In this document: piece by piece, positions 17,894-26,615 of the stretch | Numbering within the stretch: position 1 is the stretch's first letter | How the letters are laid out: each line of letters begins with the position of its first letter | Assembly: GCA_015655415.1 (NCBI GenBank) | Contig: JAATFB010000033.1 | Coordinates: 1 to 39,982 of the forward strand | From: Actinomycetales bacterium | Lineage (GTDB): Bacteria; Actinomycetota; Actinomycetes; Actinomycetales; Microbacteriaceae | Length of the DNA stretch: 39,982 nt | Direction of reading: 5' to 3' | Program-made: the position numbers and the translations under genes | The notes under the pieces: model-generated | What the model saw: the letters and a program-made list of their open reading frames with translations, nothing else | The model's database searches: none | What the model was told of the DNA's origin: nothing

Positions 17894-19131
17894 GTCTGCT
17901 CCGCGTCACCGGCCGCCGGTCGCCACCTCAGGCGCACCGTCGTGCCCGCTCCCGGCACCGACTCGATGGACGTCTCACCGCCGACGAGGGCGACCCGCTC
18001 CCGGATGGAGACCTCCAGTCCGAGGCGCTCCGGCGGAATCCGGGACACATCGAAGCCCGCCCCGTCATCGCGTATCTCGACGAACACGCCCCCGTCATCG
18101 GTAGCCGCGACCCGCAGGCCGCGCCGCACGAGCACGCCTCCCGCGTGCTGAGCGCTGTTCACCATGGCCTGCACCGTCGCGGAGTACAGCACCTCCGCGA
18201 CGTTCACCGGGATCAGTGCATCGGTCGGGTCGCCCGGCACGACGGAGAACGGCACAGTGAGCGAGCGCGCCGCCGAGCCGATGCGATCCCGGAGCCGGCT
18301 CACCGGGATCGCGTCGACGACCCTCCTCGGCCGAGGCGGCGGGGTCGAGGTGCCGAGGTGCCGCAGGGCGTCATGCGCCATCGATGCCGCGATCGCCATC
18401 GCCTCGGGGGTTCGCGCGTTCGCCGCCGAGAGCAGGGTGGTCAGCACGCTGTCGTGCACGATGGCGTCCACCTCCACCCGCTCCGCCTCCAACGCGTGGG
18501 CCCGAACGGCCGCCTCGTACCGTTGGAGCGCCGCACCCTGCCGCGAGTCCACCTCGGTCGCCGCCTGCCGCACCATCGTCATGATCGCCAGCAGGATCGA
18601 CGCGAAGACGGCGGCGTACAGCCCGTCGAGCAGCGCCGTCTCGACCGCCCCAGGGCCCGCCGTGAGCGCGAGAACCACCCCGTAGACCCCCGGAGCGACG
18701 GCCGTGTACGCCACCGCCCAGATGAACGGCATGGCGAGCGCCGCGCACGCCGTCGATACGGTGAGCAGATACCACAGCCAGGGGCGCGAGCCCTCGAAGT
18801 GGGCGGCATCCCTTATCCCCGTCTCCCAGAGCAGGAGCGCCAACAGGTATCCGAGGCAGAAGGTCGACGCCGCCCAGCGCACGGTGCGGCCGAGCACGGA
18901 TGCCACGGCCAGCCAGCCCAGGGAGGCGAACAGCACGCCGGCGAAAACGCTCGTGTACGTCGCGTCGAGGTGCGGCGCCTGCGTGAGGATCACCGGCACC
19001 ACCTGCAGGCCGAAGACGCAGCTGAAGCCGGCGATCACACGGGCCGCGAGCCGTTCCACGCGCGCTCGGGTCAGGGGTCGCGCGGTCGTCCCCGGAAACG
19101 CCGGGCCGCCGGGGAGCTCAGCGCCGGTCAT
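17890..19131 (-). CDS. Two-component sensor histidine kinase (NarL-partner type)
   Basis: 413 residues. Six to seven membrane segments (about 30-190) are followed by a dimerisation helix with the phospho-acceptor H226 in VDAIVHDSVLTTLL, then an ATPase domain with N325 (MVNSAQHAG), DDGAGFD at 355-361, GLEVSIRERVALVGG and GAGTTVRLRW. This layout is that of DesK/NarX-like kinases that partner LuxR-type regulators. The gene overlaps the upstream regulator by 14 bases and the downstream sensor-like gene by 4 bases. The signal is unknown. Confidence 0.88.
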   Translation of the reverse strand: MTGAELPGGPAFPGTTARPLTRARVERLAARVIAGFSCVFGLQVVPVILTQAPHLDATYTSVFAGVLFASLGWLAVASVLGRTVRWAASTFCLGYLLALLLWETGIRDAAHFEGSRPWLWYLLTVSTACAALAMPFIWAVAYTAVAPGVYGVVLALTAGPGAVETALLDGLYAAVFASILLAIMTMVRQAATEVDSRQGAALQRYEAAVRAHALEAERVEVDAIVHDSVLTTLLSAANARTPEAMAIAASMAHDALRHLGTSTPPPRPRRVVDAIPVSRLRDRIGSAARSLTVPFSVVPGDPTDALIPVNVAEVLYSATVQAMVNSAQHAGGVLVRRGLRVAATDDGGVFVEIRDDGAGFDVSRIPPERLGLEVSIRERVALVGGETSIESVPGAGTTVRLRWRPAAGDAEQT

Positions 19132-19801
19132 CCGCCGCGGACGACCCGTTCCCGTCGGGCGCCAGGCCGGGCAGGATGCCGTCCTCGACCGCGCGCCGCA
19201 GCAGATCCACCTTCGTGGGGGCGGGGCGGCCGACCTCGACGTACTTGCTGCGCACCCGGTCGAGGTACTCCCTCGCAGTGGAGTGAGCCACGCCCAGCCG
19301 CTCGGCGACTGCCTTCAGGGGAAGCCCTGACGCATACAGGTGAAGAACGTCCCGCTCGCGGCGGCCGAGCTGTGCCCTGGCGAACTCGCCGTCCGCGTCG
19401 ATCGCGCTCGCCCACTCGAGGTTGTTGAGCACCTCCCCTGCGGCCACCGACCTGATGGCGGTGATCAGCGTCGTGGTGGGGGCCGACTTCGGGATGACGC
19501 CCGCCGCACCCGCGGCGAGCGCCTCCCGCACGCCCGCCACACGGTCGGCGATCGAGTGCACCAGCACGCCCGCGCCCGTCGCCTGGGCCCGCGTGACGTT
19601 CTCGGTGATGCTGGAGCCGTCGCCCAGCGACAGGTCCAGCACGATCACATCGCATCCGGTGGGCGCAAGCGCATCCAGGACAGCGCTCACCGTCGGCCCG
19701 CTCGCGACCACCTCATACCCCGCGTCACCGCATGCGGCCTGCAGGCCGAGACGCACGGACTCGTGATCGTCGACGATCCCCACCCGCACCATGGCACTCA
19801 T
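19118..19801 (-). CDS. LuxR/NarL-family response regulator
   Basis: 227 residues. Receiver domain: acidic pair D11-D12 (VGIVDDHE), phospho-acceptor D56 in VIVLDLSLGDGSS, and conserved K105 (GVIPKSAP). DNA-binding domain: LGRRERDVLHLYASGLPLKAVAERLGVAHSTAREYLDRVRSKY, a LuxR-type HTH near 165-205. The partner is the kinase encoded immediately downstream. Two starts are possible, ATG 19801 (MSAMVRV) and ATG 19792 (MVRVGIVDD); neither has a strong RBS. Confidence 0.9.
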   Translation of the reverse strand: MSAMVRVGIVDDHESVRLGLQAACGDAGYEVVASGPTVSAVLDALAPTGCDVIVLDLSLGDGSSITENVTRAQATGAGVLVHSIADRVAGVREALAAGAAGVIPKSAPTTTLITAIRSVAAGEVLNNLEWASAIDADGEFARAQLGRRERDVLHLYASGLPLKAVAERLGVAHSTAREYLDRVRSKYVEVGRPAPTKVDLLRRAVEDGILPGLAPDGNGSSAADDRR

Positions 19802-19878
19802 GCTAACCGCGACGCGGTCGCCGGCGACGCGGGCCCGCCGACGCCCGATCGGCCGCGCACGAGACCAGGTGCACGTGG

Positions 19879-21201
19879 CTACGAGACCCGAACGAGCGAC
19901 GCCACGACCTCGACGTGGTGCGTGTGCGGGAACAGGTCGAACGCCCGCACCAGCCGAGGCTCGTATCCGCGCCGGCGGAGCCAGCCGAGATCGCGGGCGA
20001 ACGCGACCGGGTCGCACGCGACATACACGAGCTGGGCGGGTGCCAGTTCGGCGAGCAGATCGACCACCTCCCGTCCGGCACCGCTGCGCGGCGGGTCGAG
20101 CACCACCGTGCCCGCGCGCAGCCGCGCGCGTTCCCCGGCCGAGGCGCGTGCGGCCAGATCGCTCAGGTAGCGCTCCACGCGTGCTGCGACGGTCTGCGCA
20201 CCCACCCAGCCCGCCAGGTTCTCCGCCGCGTGGTCGGCGGCCCGGTCGTCGGATTCCACGCTGGTGATGCGGGTCGCGCTGCCGAAGCGATCACCGATCG
20301 CCGCGGACAGCAGCCCGACTCCGCCGTAGAGATCGAGATTGAAGGCGCCGGGCTCGAACAGCGAGCCGTCGACGGCATCCTGCACGGCCGACGTCAGGAG
20401 CGCAGGCGCGAGGCGATGCACCTGCCAGAATCCCGTCGCCGCGAGCGCGAAGCGCCGGTCGCCGACCCGCTCGTGGATGACGGGAGGCCGCCGATCGCGA
20501 TGCCCGGGGTCGTGTCGCGTCACAGACACCACGCCCTCGCTCGTCACTGCCACCTCGATCGAGCCCGCGCCCTCCTCGGGCACGTTCAGCGGGGCGGCGT
20601 GCTCGACGGCATCCGTGGCCAACGGGAGCCCTCGCACCGGGACCACCCGATGCGACCGCGCGGCGAAGGGTCCCACGTTCCCGGCCGCGTCGACCTGCAG
20701 CCGCACACGGGTGCGCCAGCGGACGCCGCCGGTGGCGTCGTCGCCGGGCGCCGGCTCGACCTCCGGCGCCTCGTCGAGGCCGGCCATGCGCGAGAACGCG
20801 TCGGCGATGACCTGACGCTTCAGGTGCCTCTGGTGACCGAGCTCGATGTGGCCGAACTCCGCACCGCCCGCCCGCTGCGCCGGGTCGCGCTCCACCGACG
20901 CCTCGTCCCACACATGCTCGCGCCGATGCCGGGATGCCTCAAGCACGCGCAGCGTCTCCGCCCGCCAGAACCGGGCGTGCCCGGTGTCCGACACGCGGGC
21001 CAGGACCCGCTCTCCGGGCAGCGCGTCGCTCACGAACACCACGCGGCCCTCGTGACGGGCGACGAAGACACCGCCGTGCGCCACGCCCGTCACCTCGAGC
21101 TCGAGCTCCGCGGGAGCGGCCGTCCGCCGCACGCCGCCCGGCTCGGCGACCGGAGGGGCGTGACCATGTCTCCTGCGACGGTCGGGGCGAGTCTGGGGCA
21201 T
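19879..21201 (-). CDS. TrmA/RlmD-type class I SAM RNA methyltransferase
   Basis: 440 residues from ATG 21201 (a GTG at 21219 would add six). A TRAM RNA-binding domain (about 30-90: ELEVTGVAHGGVFVARHEGRVVFVSDALPGERV) precedes the methyltransferase fold: LDLYGGVGLLSAAIGD (SAM motif I), VVLDPPRSGAG, the catalytic cysteine in LVYVACDPVAFARD and the base residue in FDLFPHTHHVE. It should make 5-methyluridine in rRNA or tRNA. The cysteines that bind a 4Fe-4S cluster in E. coli RlmD are absent from the segment after the TRAM domain, so this is a cluster-free member. Confidence 0.88.
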   Translation of the reverse strand: MPQTRPDRRRRHGHAPPVAEPGGVRRTAAPAELELEVTGVAHGGVFVARHEGRVVFVSDALPGERVLARVSDTGHARFWRAETLRVLEASRHRREHVWDEASVERDPAQRAGGAEFGHIELGHQRHLKRQVIADAFSRMAGLDEAPEVEPAPGDDATGGVRWRTRVRLQVDAAGNVGPFAARSHRVVPVRGLPLATDAVEHAAPLNVPEEGAGSIEVAVTSEGVVSVTRHDPGHRDRRPPVIHERVGDRRFALAATGFWQVHRLAPALLTSAVQDAVDGSLFEPGAFNLDLYGGVGLLSAAIGDRFGSATRITSVESDDRAADHAAENLAGWVGAQTVAARVERYLSDLAARASAGERARLRAGTVVLDPPRSGAGREVVDLLAELAPAQLVYVACDPVAFARDLGWLRRRGYEPRLVRAFDLFPHTHHVEVVASLVRVS

Positions 21202-21268
21202 CCGAGAATCGTCGCACACGCCCCTGAGGGCCGGGCGGCGCGGCCCTCGTCGCGGGCAGAATAGGCTG

Positions 21269-21904
21269 GTGCGCCTCTACCTCGCCTCCACCTCCCCCGC
21301 ACGGCTCGCGCTGCTGCGTGCCGCCGGCGTGCGCCCGCTCACCATCTCGCCCGGCGTGGACGAGCCCGCGACCGTCGCCGCAGCAGAAGCGGAGCGCGGC
21401 CCGCTCTCGGCGGCGCAGACGGTGCAGCTCCTCGCCCGAGCCAAGGCAGAGGCCGTGATCGGAGCCGAGGTCGACGGGGCACCCATCGACGGCCTGATCC
21501 TCGGCGGAGACTCCGCGTTCGAGCTCGACGGAGCGATCTACGGCAAGCCGCACGAGGCATCCGTGGCGCGCTCGCGTTGGCACGCGCAACGCGGCCGCAC
21601 CGGGGTCCTGCACTCCGGGCACTGGCTGATCGACCACATCGGCGGCGAGGTGCGAGGGGCGGCGGGAGCCACGGCCGCGGCATCCGTGACGTTCGCCGAC
21701 GACATCGACGACGCCGAGATCGACGCCTATGTCGGCACCGGGGAGCCGCTTCAGGTTGCCGGCGCCTTCACGATCGACGGCCTGGCCGGCCCGTTCATCA
21801 CCCGGGTCGAGGGCGAGCCGAGCACCGTGGTCGGACTCTCGCTCCCCACGCTGCGCTCGCTGGTGATGCGGCTCGGCCACCGGTGGACCGACCTCTGGTC
21901 CTGA
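21269..21904 (+). CDS. Maf-family nucleotide pyrophosphatase
   Basis: 211 residues. The N-terminal LYLASTSPARLALLRAAGV is the Maf substrate loop (usually LASxSPRR). Catalytic aspartate lies in LILGGDSAFELDG, followed by YGKPHEASVARSRW, and the C-terminal half has GEPLQVAGAFTIDGLAGPFITRVEG (E-x-x-x-x-AGxFxIxGxGxxxIxxIxG type). Maf proteins hydrolyse non-canonical or canonical NTPs and are linked to division arrest. Start is GTG at 21269. Its place between accE and accA matches M. tuberculosis. Confidence 0.9.
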   Translation: MRLYLASTSPARLALLRAAGVRPLTISPGVDEPATVAAAEAERGPLSAAQTVQLLARAKAEAVIGAEVDGAPIDGLILGGDSAFELDGAIYGKPHEASVARSRWHAQRGRTGVLHSGHWLIDHIGGEVRGAAGATAAASVTFADDIDDAEIDAYVGTGEPLQVAGAFTIDGLAGPFITRVEGEPSTVVGLSLPTLRSLVMRLGHRWTDLWS

Positions 21905-21945
21905 CCGCCGACCCGCTGTCCCCCGCTCCGCATACCCAGGCCCCG

Positions 21946-22008
21946 TACTCGGCACTCGGCACCCGGCACCCGGCACTCGGCACTCGGCACTCGGCACTCG
22001 GCACCCCG
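21946..22008 (+). repeat. 7-bp tandem repeat (CACTCGG)
   Basis: Nine head-to-tail units, mostly CACTCGG or CACCCGG. They lie in the C-rich left half of a 432-bp gene-free stretch (21905-22336). That stretch also holds the GAGAAGCC hairpin and, beyond it, a G-rich GGACGGG repeat (about 22185-22250). Confidence 0.9.
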
Positions 22009-22112
22009 TTCCCCGGTTCACGCTCCCCGGTGCCCGTCCCGTTCCCCGGTGCCCCGCTCCGCGGTGCCCCGTTCTCGTCCCTGTCGCGCCCGTTCCCGGC
22101 TCCGCCCCGGGT

Positions 22113-22167
22113 GAGAAGCCAATTGGTGCGGGAATCGAGGCCGGGTTCCCGCGCCAAGTGGCTTCTC
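22113..22167. repeat. GAGAAGCC-type palindromic repeat, copy 1
   Basis: Arms 22113-22134 and 22146-22167 match at 20 of 22 positions in inverted orientation, with an 11-base loop. Arms begin GAGAAGCCAATTGGTGCGGG. The same arm sequence recurs at 32775-32829 and, more weakly, at 34033-34085 and 34145-34197. Confidence 0.9.
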
Positions 22168-22322
22168 GAGCGGGGTGGGCGGAGCGAGGGGACGGGGACG
22201 GGACGGGGGACGAGGACGGGGACCGGACGGGGGACGGTAGCGGGGCGGGGGGTTGTGGGCATCCGAAAGGGATGGGGGCGAGTTTTGTCTCCACCATTCA
22301 AAAGCCCGCATACCCGGGTCAA

Positions 22323-22328
22323 TAGGCT
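22323..22328 (+). promoter_or_regulatory. Possible -10 box of accA
   Basis: TAGGCT lies eight bases before the GTG at 22337. A short or absent leader is likely. A GGAG in between is only three bases from the start codon, too close to be a normal RBS. Confidence 0.35.
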
Positions 22329-22336
22329 TGGAGATT

Positions 22337-24100
22337 GTGCCCCACATCTCCAAAGTCCTGATCGCCAACCGTGGCGAGATCGCAGTGCGGGTCATCCGGG
22401 CGGCGCGCGACGGTGGGATCGGCTCCGTGGCCGTCTACGCGGACCAGGACCGCGACGCGATGCACGCGCGCCTCGCGGACGAGGCGTACGCCCTGGACGG
22501 CACGACCAGCGCAGACACGTATCTCTCGATCGAGAAGCTGCTCTCCGTCTGCCGGCGCTCGGGGGCCGATGCGGTGCATCCCGGCTACGGATTCCTCGCC
22601 GAGAACGCCGACTTCGCCCGCGCCGTCATCGAGGCCGGACTGATCTGGATCGGACCAGGACCGGATGCCATCGAACGCCTCGGCGACAAGGTCTCCGCAC
22701 GCCACGTGGCGGAGAAGGTGGGTGCGCCGCTGGCTCCCGGCACCCTCAACCCCGTCGCGAACGCGCAGGAGGTGCTCGACTTCGTCGACGAGCACGGCCT
22801 TCCCGTCGCCATCAAGGCCGCCTACGGCGGCGGCGGACGCGGTCTGAAGGTCGCGCGCGAACGCGGCGAGGTCGCCGAGCTGTTCGAATCGGCCACACGC
22901 GAGGCGGTCGCGGCCTTCGGCCGAGGCGAGTGCTTCGTGGAGAAGTACCTCGACCGGCCACGGCACGTCGAGACGCAGTGCCTCGCGGACGCCCACGGCA
23001 ACGTCGTCGTCGTCTCCACCCGCGACTGCTCCCTTCAGCGCCGCCACCAGAAGCTCGTCGAGGAGGCGCCGGCACCGTTCCTCACCGAGGAGCAGCGGGA
23101 CGAGCTCTACAGGTCGTCCAAGGCCATCCTGAGGGAGGTCGGATACCTCGGCGCCGGCACGTGCGAGTTCCTCATCGGCCAGGACGGCACCGTCTCGTTC
23201 CTCGAGGTGAACACGCGGCTGCAGGTGGAGCATCCGGTCTCCGAGGAGGTCACCGGCATCGACCTGGTGCGCGAGCAGTTCCGGCTCGCCGAAGGCGGTG
23301 TGCTCGACTACGACGATCCCCAGCCGCGCGGGCACGCCTTCGAGTTCCGCATCAACGGCGAGGATCCCGGCAGGGGCTTCCTGCCGGCTCCCGGCCCCGT
23401 GCACGTATTCAAGCCCGCGGCCGGCCCCGGCGTGCGCGTCGACTCGGGCGTGCAGGCGGGGGATGTCGTCTCCGGCGCGTTCGACTCGCTGCTCGCCAAG
23501 CTCATCGTCACCGGGGCACACCGCGAGGAGGCGCTGGAGCGTTCCCGCCGCGCGCTCGACGAGTTCGAGGTGGCCGGCCTGCCCACAGTGCTGCCGTTCC
23601 ACCGCGCGATCGTGCGCGATCCGGCGTTCGCTCCCGAGGACGGGCATCCGTTCAGCATCTACACCCGATGGATCGAGACCGAGTTCGCGAACGATCTCGA
23701 GCCATGGACCGGCGAGGCCGCCGAGCTGCCCGAGCCCGAGCCGCGGCACAGCGTCGTCGTCGAGGTGGGCGGCAAACGCGTCGAGGTGAGCCTTCCGACG
23801 AGGCTGCTGCTTCAGGCCGGAGGCCCGGGATCGGCCGGGCACGCCCCGAAGCGCAGATCCGTGTCGCACGCGGTCGCCACGGCAGGCGGCGACACCGTCA
23901 CCGCACCGATGCAGGCCACCGTGGTCAAGCTCGCGGTCGACGAGGGCGACCACGTCGTGAAAGGCGACCTGATCCTGGTGCTCGAGGCCATGAAGATGGA
24001 GCAGCCGCTCACGGCTCACAAGGACGGCCGGATCGCCGACCTGAACGCCGAGGTCGGCGCTACCGTCTCCAGCGGCCACCGGCTGCTCAGCATCGTCTGA
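22337..24100 (+). CDS. accA: Acyl-CoA carboxylase alpha subunit (biotin carboxylase-BCCP)
   Basis: 587 residues. The biotin carboxylase part (1-450) has [49 protein letters not shown] (ATP-binding glycine loop), [19 protein letters not shown] and [23 protein letters not shown] linker of about 70 residues leads to a C-terminal biotinyl domain with EAMKMEQP; the biotinylated lysine is K553. It carboxylates biotin using ATP and hands CO2 to AccD. BirA in this window should charge it. Start is GTG at 22337; an in-frame extension to 22253 lies in repeat DNA and is rejected. Corresponds in position to accA3. Confidence 0.95.
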   Translation: MPHISKVLIANRGEIAVRVIRAARDGGIGSVAVYADQDRDAMHARLADEAYALDGTTSADTYLSIEKLLSVCRRSGADAVHPGYGFLAENADFARAVIEAGLIWIGPGPDAIERLGDKVSARHVAEKVGAPLAPGTLNPVANAQEVLDFVDEHGLPVAIKAAYGGGGRGLKVARERGEVAELFESATREAVAAFGRGECFVEKYLDRPRHVETQCLADAHGNVVVVSTRDCSLQRRHQKLVEEAPAPFLTEEQRDELYRSSKAILREVGYLGAGTCEFLIGQDGTVSFLEVNTRLQVEHPVSEEVTGIDLVREQFRLAEGGVLDYDDPQPRGHAFEFRINGEDPGRGFLPAPGPVHVFKPAAGPGVRVDSGVQAGDVVSGAFDSLLAKLIVTGAHREEALERSRRALDEFEVAGLPTVLPFHRAIVRDPAFAPEDGHPFSIYTRWIETEFANDLEPWTGEAAELPEPEPRHSVVVEVGGKRVEVSLPTRLLLQAGGPGSAGHAPKRRSVSHAVATAGGDTVTAPMQATVVKLAVDEGDHVVKGDLILVLEAMKMEQPLTAHKDGRIADLNAEVGATVSSGHRLLSIV

Positions 24101-24150
24101 GCGCGGACGAGCACCCGGCCCTCGGCATCGGGAGGGGCTCGGGGTTTCGA

Positions 24151-24220
24151 CACGCGCCCGCGGCGCGCACGCTGATCGACCCGCGACAGCCACGCACCCG
24201 CGGCGCGCACGCTGATCGAC
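24151..24220. repeat. 30-bp direct repeat with 40-bp period
   Basis: Units 24151-24180 and 24191-24220 are identical at 29 of 30 positions. Each contains CCCGCGGCGCGCACGCTGAT and is an imperfect palindrome bounded by TCGA. They fill the gap between the convergent accA and lpdA stops, so a role in termination is possible. Confidence 0.85.
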
Positions 24221-24238
24221 ACACCCGCCGGGGCAGCG

Positions 24239-25672
24239 TCAGAGCACGATGTGCATCGCGCGCGCCGCGTCGGTGATCGAGTTCGACAGCGACGGATAGA
24301 CCGAGAAGGCTCGAGCCACCTGGTCGACCGTGAGCCGGTGCTCCACCGCGAGCGCGACGGGCAGGATCAGCTCACTGGCCCGTGGCGCCACGATGACCCC
24401 GCCGATCACCGTTCCGCTGCCGGTGCGGGCGAACAGCTTCACGAAGCCGTCCTTGATGCCCTGCATCTTGGCACGCGGGTTGGACTTCAGCGGCAGCTTG
24501 TAGATGTCGCCCTGCGCGATGCCTTCCTCGATCTCGCGCTGGCTCCAGCCCACGGTCGCGATCTCGGGCGAGGTGAAGATGTTGGATGCCACGTTGCGCA
24601 GCTCGATCGGCGTCACCGAGTCGCCCAGCGCATGGAAGATCGCGGTGCGCCCCTGCATGGAGGCCACGGACGCCAGCGGCAGCACGTCCGAGCAGTCCCC
24701 CGCCGCGTAGATGCTCGGCATCGAGGTGCGGGCGACGCGATTCACCCGGATGTGACCGCTCGGCGTCAGCTGCACGCCGGCATCCTCGAGGCCGATGCCC
24801 GCCGTGTTCGGGATCGAGCCGACCGCGAGCAGGCAGTGCGAGCCCTCCACGACGCGACCGTCGCCGAGGGTGACGGCGACGCCGCTCTCGGTGCGCTCCA
24901 CGGATGCCGCCCGCGACTTGGAGAGAACGGTCATGCCGTTGCGCTTGAACACCTTCTCGAGCACGGTAGCCGCGTCCGCGTCCTCGCCCGGCAGCACCCG
25001 GTCCCGGCTGGAGATCAGCGTCACCTTCGCCCCGAGGTAGGTGTACGCGCTGGCGAACTCCGCACCGGTGACACCGGACCCCACCACGACGAGGTGCTGG
25101 GGCACCGTGCTCAGCGAGTACAGCTGGGTCCAGGTGAGGATGCGTTCGCCATCGGGCATCGCGGTCGGAAGCAGCCGGGGGCTCGCACCGACGGCGACCA
25201 CCATCGTGTCGGCCTCGATCCGGTCGAAGTCGGTTCCGTTGTGCTTCGACGTCGACACGATGATCGCGTTCGGGCCGTCCAGGCGGCCCTCTCCCGTCAC
25301 GATGCGCACACCGGCGTGCACCAGCTCGCTGCGCATGTCTTCGGACTGCTGGCGTGCCAGCCCCAGCAGGCGCTTGTTCACGGCCGACAGGTTGACCGCC
25401 ACCTCCGGGCGGATCGGCCTGCCGCTCTCGGTGCGACCGAAGAACTGCACCCCGAGGTCCGCCGCCTCGCCGATCGCACGGGTGGCGTCCGCCGTGGCGA
25501 TCAGGGTCTTCGACGGGACCACGTCGGTCATCACCGCCGCACCGCCCACGCCGCTGCGCTCCACGAGCGTGACCTCGGCGCCCAGCTGCGCTCCGGCGAG
25601 CGCCGCCTCATAGCCGCCCGGGCCGCCCCCGAGAACGGCGATCGTCTGCTTGCGCTCGAACTCGAAGGCCAT
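24239..25672 (-). CDS. lpdA: LpdA-type NAD(P)H:quinone oxidoreductase (flavoprotein)
   Basis: 477 residues with the fold of the dihydrolipoamide dehydrogenase/glutathione reductase family: FAD motif IAVLGGGPGGYEAA, NAD motif VVVGSGVTGAEFASAY, second FAD motif SIYAAGDCSD, and a C-terminal dimerisation domain. The redox-active CxxxxC is replaced (GVGGAAVMTDVVPSK), and the C-terminal His-Pro of true disulfide reductases is lost (SVYPSLSNSITDA). This is the pattern of mycobacterial LpdA (Rv3303c), reported to reduce quinones rather than lipoamide. I infer a role in redox or quinone homeostasis. It is divergent from pnp with 106 bases between them. Confidence 0.88.
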   Translation of the reverse strand: MAFEFERKQTIAVLGGGPGGYEAALAGAQLGAEVTLVERSGVGGAAVMTDVVPSKTLIATADATRAIGEAADLGVQFFGRTESGRPIRPEVAVNLSAVNKRLLGLARQQSEDMRSELVHAGVRIVTGEGRLDGPNAIIVSTSKHNGTDFDRIEADTMVVAVGASPRLLPTAMPDGERILTWTQLYSLSTVPQHLVVVGSGVTGAEFASAYTYLGAKVTLISSRDRVLPGEDADAATVLEKVFKRNGMTVLSKSRAASVERTESGVAVTLGDGRVVEGSHCLLAVGSIPNTAGIGLEDAGVQLTPSGHIRVNRVARTSMPSIYAAGDCSDVLPLASVASMQGRTAIFHALGDSVTPIELRNVASNIFTSPEIATVGWSQREIEEGIAQGDIYKLPLKSNPRAKMQGIKDGFVKLFARTGSGTVIGGVIVAPRASELILPVALAVEHRLTVDQVARAFSVYPSLSNSITDAARAMHIVL

Positions 25673-25765
25673 GACGCCATTCTCTCAAACCGGCGGCGAC
25701 CGCGTCACGGCGCTCGAGGGCGCGCTGGGGCGGGCGGGGAGGAGGGCACCGGCGAATGTGGTGCC

Positions 25766-25771
25766 TAGAGT
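25766..25771 (+). promoter_or_regulatory. Possible -10 box of pnp (leaderless start)
   Basis: TAGAGT, seven bases before the ATG at 25779, with no RBS in between. A -35 box is not obvious. Confidence 0.4.
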
Positions 25772-25778
25772 GGATGCC

Positions 25779-26615
25779 ATGGCATCCGATGACGCAGCGC
25801 ATCCGTTCGACGACCCCGCCGCCGACCCGTTCGAGATCGCTCGCATCGCCGCCGAGCAGATCGCCGAGCGCACCGGGGTCGACCGGCACGACATCGCCCT
25901 CACCCTGGGCAGCGGCTGGGGCAGGGCGGCGGACCTGATCGGCGAGACGACGGCGTCGTTCCCGGCGGCCGAGGTGCTCGGCTTCAGCCGCCCCCGCGTG
26001 GTGGGTCACGTCGGCACGATCCGCTCGGTGCTTCTGCCCACCGGCAAACGCGCCCTCGTGATCGGCGCGCGCACGCACTACTACGAGGGCACGGGCGTGC
26101 GCCGTGTCGTGCACAGCGTGCGCACCGCCGCCGCCACCGGCGCGAAGGTCATGATCCTCACGAACGGAGCGGGCGGCCTCAAGCGCGAATGGGCGCCGGG
26201 TACGCCGGTGCTCATCTCCGACCACATCAACCTGACCGGCGCGTCCCCGCTGGAGGGGGCGACGTTCGTCGACCTCACCGACCTGTATGCGCGCCGGCTG
26301 CGCGACATCGCCCGCGAAGTGGATCCGAGCCTCGACGAGGGCGTCTACGTGCAGTTCCACGGCCCCAACTACGAGACCCCCGCCGAGGTGCGGATGGCCG
26401 GCGTCATGGGCGGCCACATCGTGGGGATGTCGACCGCCCTCGAGGCCATCGCGGCACGGCACTCGGGAATGGAGGTGCTCGGCATGTCGCTGATCACCAA
26501 TCCCGCCGCGGGCATCTCCCCCGTCCCTCTCGACCACGAGGAGGTCCTCGCCGCCGGCGCCGCCGCCGAGCCCGTGATCAGCGGCCTGCTCGCCCGTGTC
26601 GTGGAGCGGCTGTGA
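25779..26615 (+). CDS. pnp: Purine nucleoside phosphorylase
   Basis: 278 residues from ATG 25779 (MASDD); a longer in-frame reading to 25650 would overlap lpdA and lacks family sequence. Motifs of the trimeric PNP class: LTLGSGWG (phosphate loop), ARTHYYEGTG, LTNGAGGLK, FHGPNYETPAEVRM (purine and ribose site), VGMSTALEAIAARH and SLITNPAAG. It splits inosine, guanosine and deoxy forms into base plus (deoxy)ribose-1-phosphate. It overlaps the mutase gene (GTGA), which can use that sugar phosphate, and receives inosine from adenosine deaminase encoded at 31.4-32.6 kb. Also called deoD in mycobacteria. Confidence 0.93.
   Translation: MASDDAAHPFDDPAADPFEIARIAAEQIAERTGVDRHDIALTLGSGWGRAADLIGETTASFPAAEVLGFSRPRVVGHVGTIRSVLLPTGKRALVIGARTHYYEGTGVRRVVHSVRTAAATGAKVMILTNGAGGLKREWAPGTPVLISDHINLTGASPLEGATFVDLTDLYARRLRDIAREVDPSLDEGVYVQFHGPNYETPAEVRMAGVMGGHIVGMSTALEAIAARHSGMEVLGMSLITNPAAGISPVPLDHEEVLAAGAAAEPVISGLLARVVERL

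Noticed and set aside
21946..22008. 7-bp repeat array as a CRISPR
   Set aside because: Units are contiguous with no spacers and no cas genes are in the window.
20939..22297. 452-codon minus-strand frame across the maf gene and repeats
   Set aside because: It reads through the 7-bp tandem repeat (hence SAECRVPG repeats) and maf antisense; not a repeat protein.
22319..24193. 624-codon minus-strand frame opposite accA
   Set aside because: Antisense shadow; the plus strand encodes all biotin carboxylase motifs in order.
21577..24276. 899-codon plus-strand frame over maf and accA
   Set aside because: Arg-rich out-of-frame reading that crosses the repeat region and the real accA gene; no family sequence.
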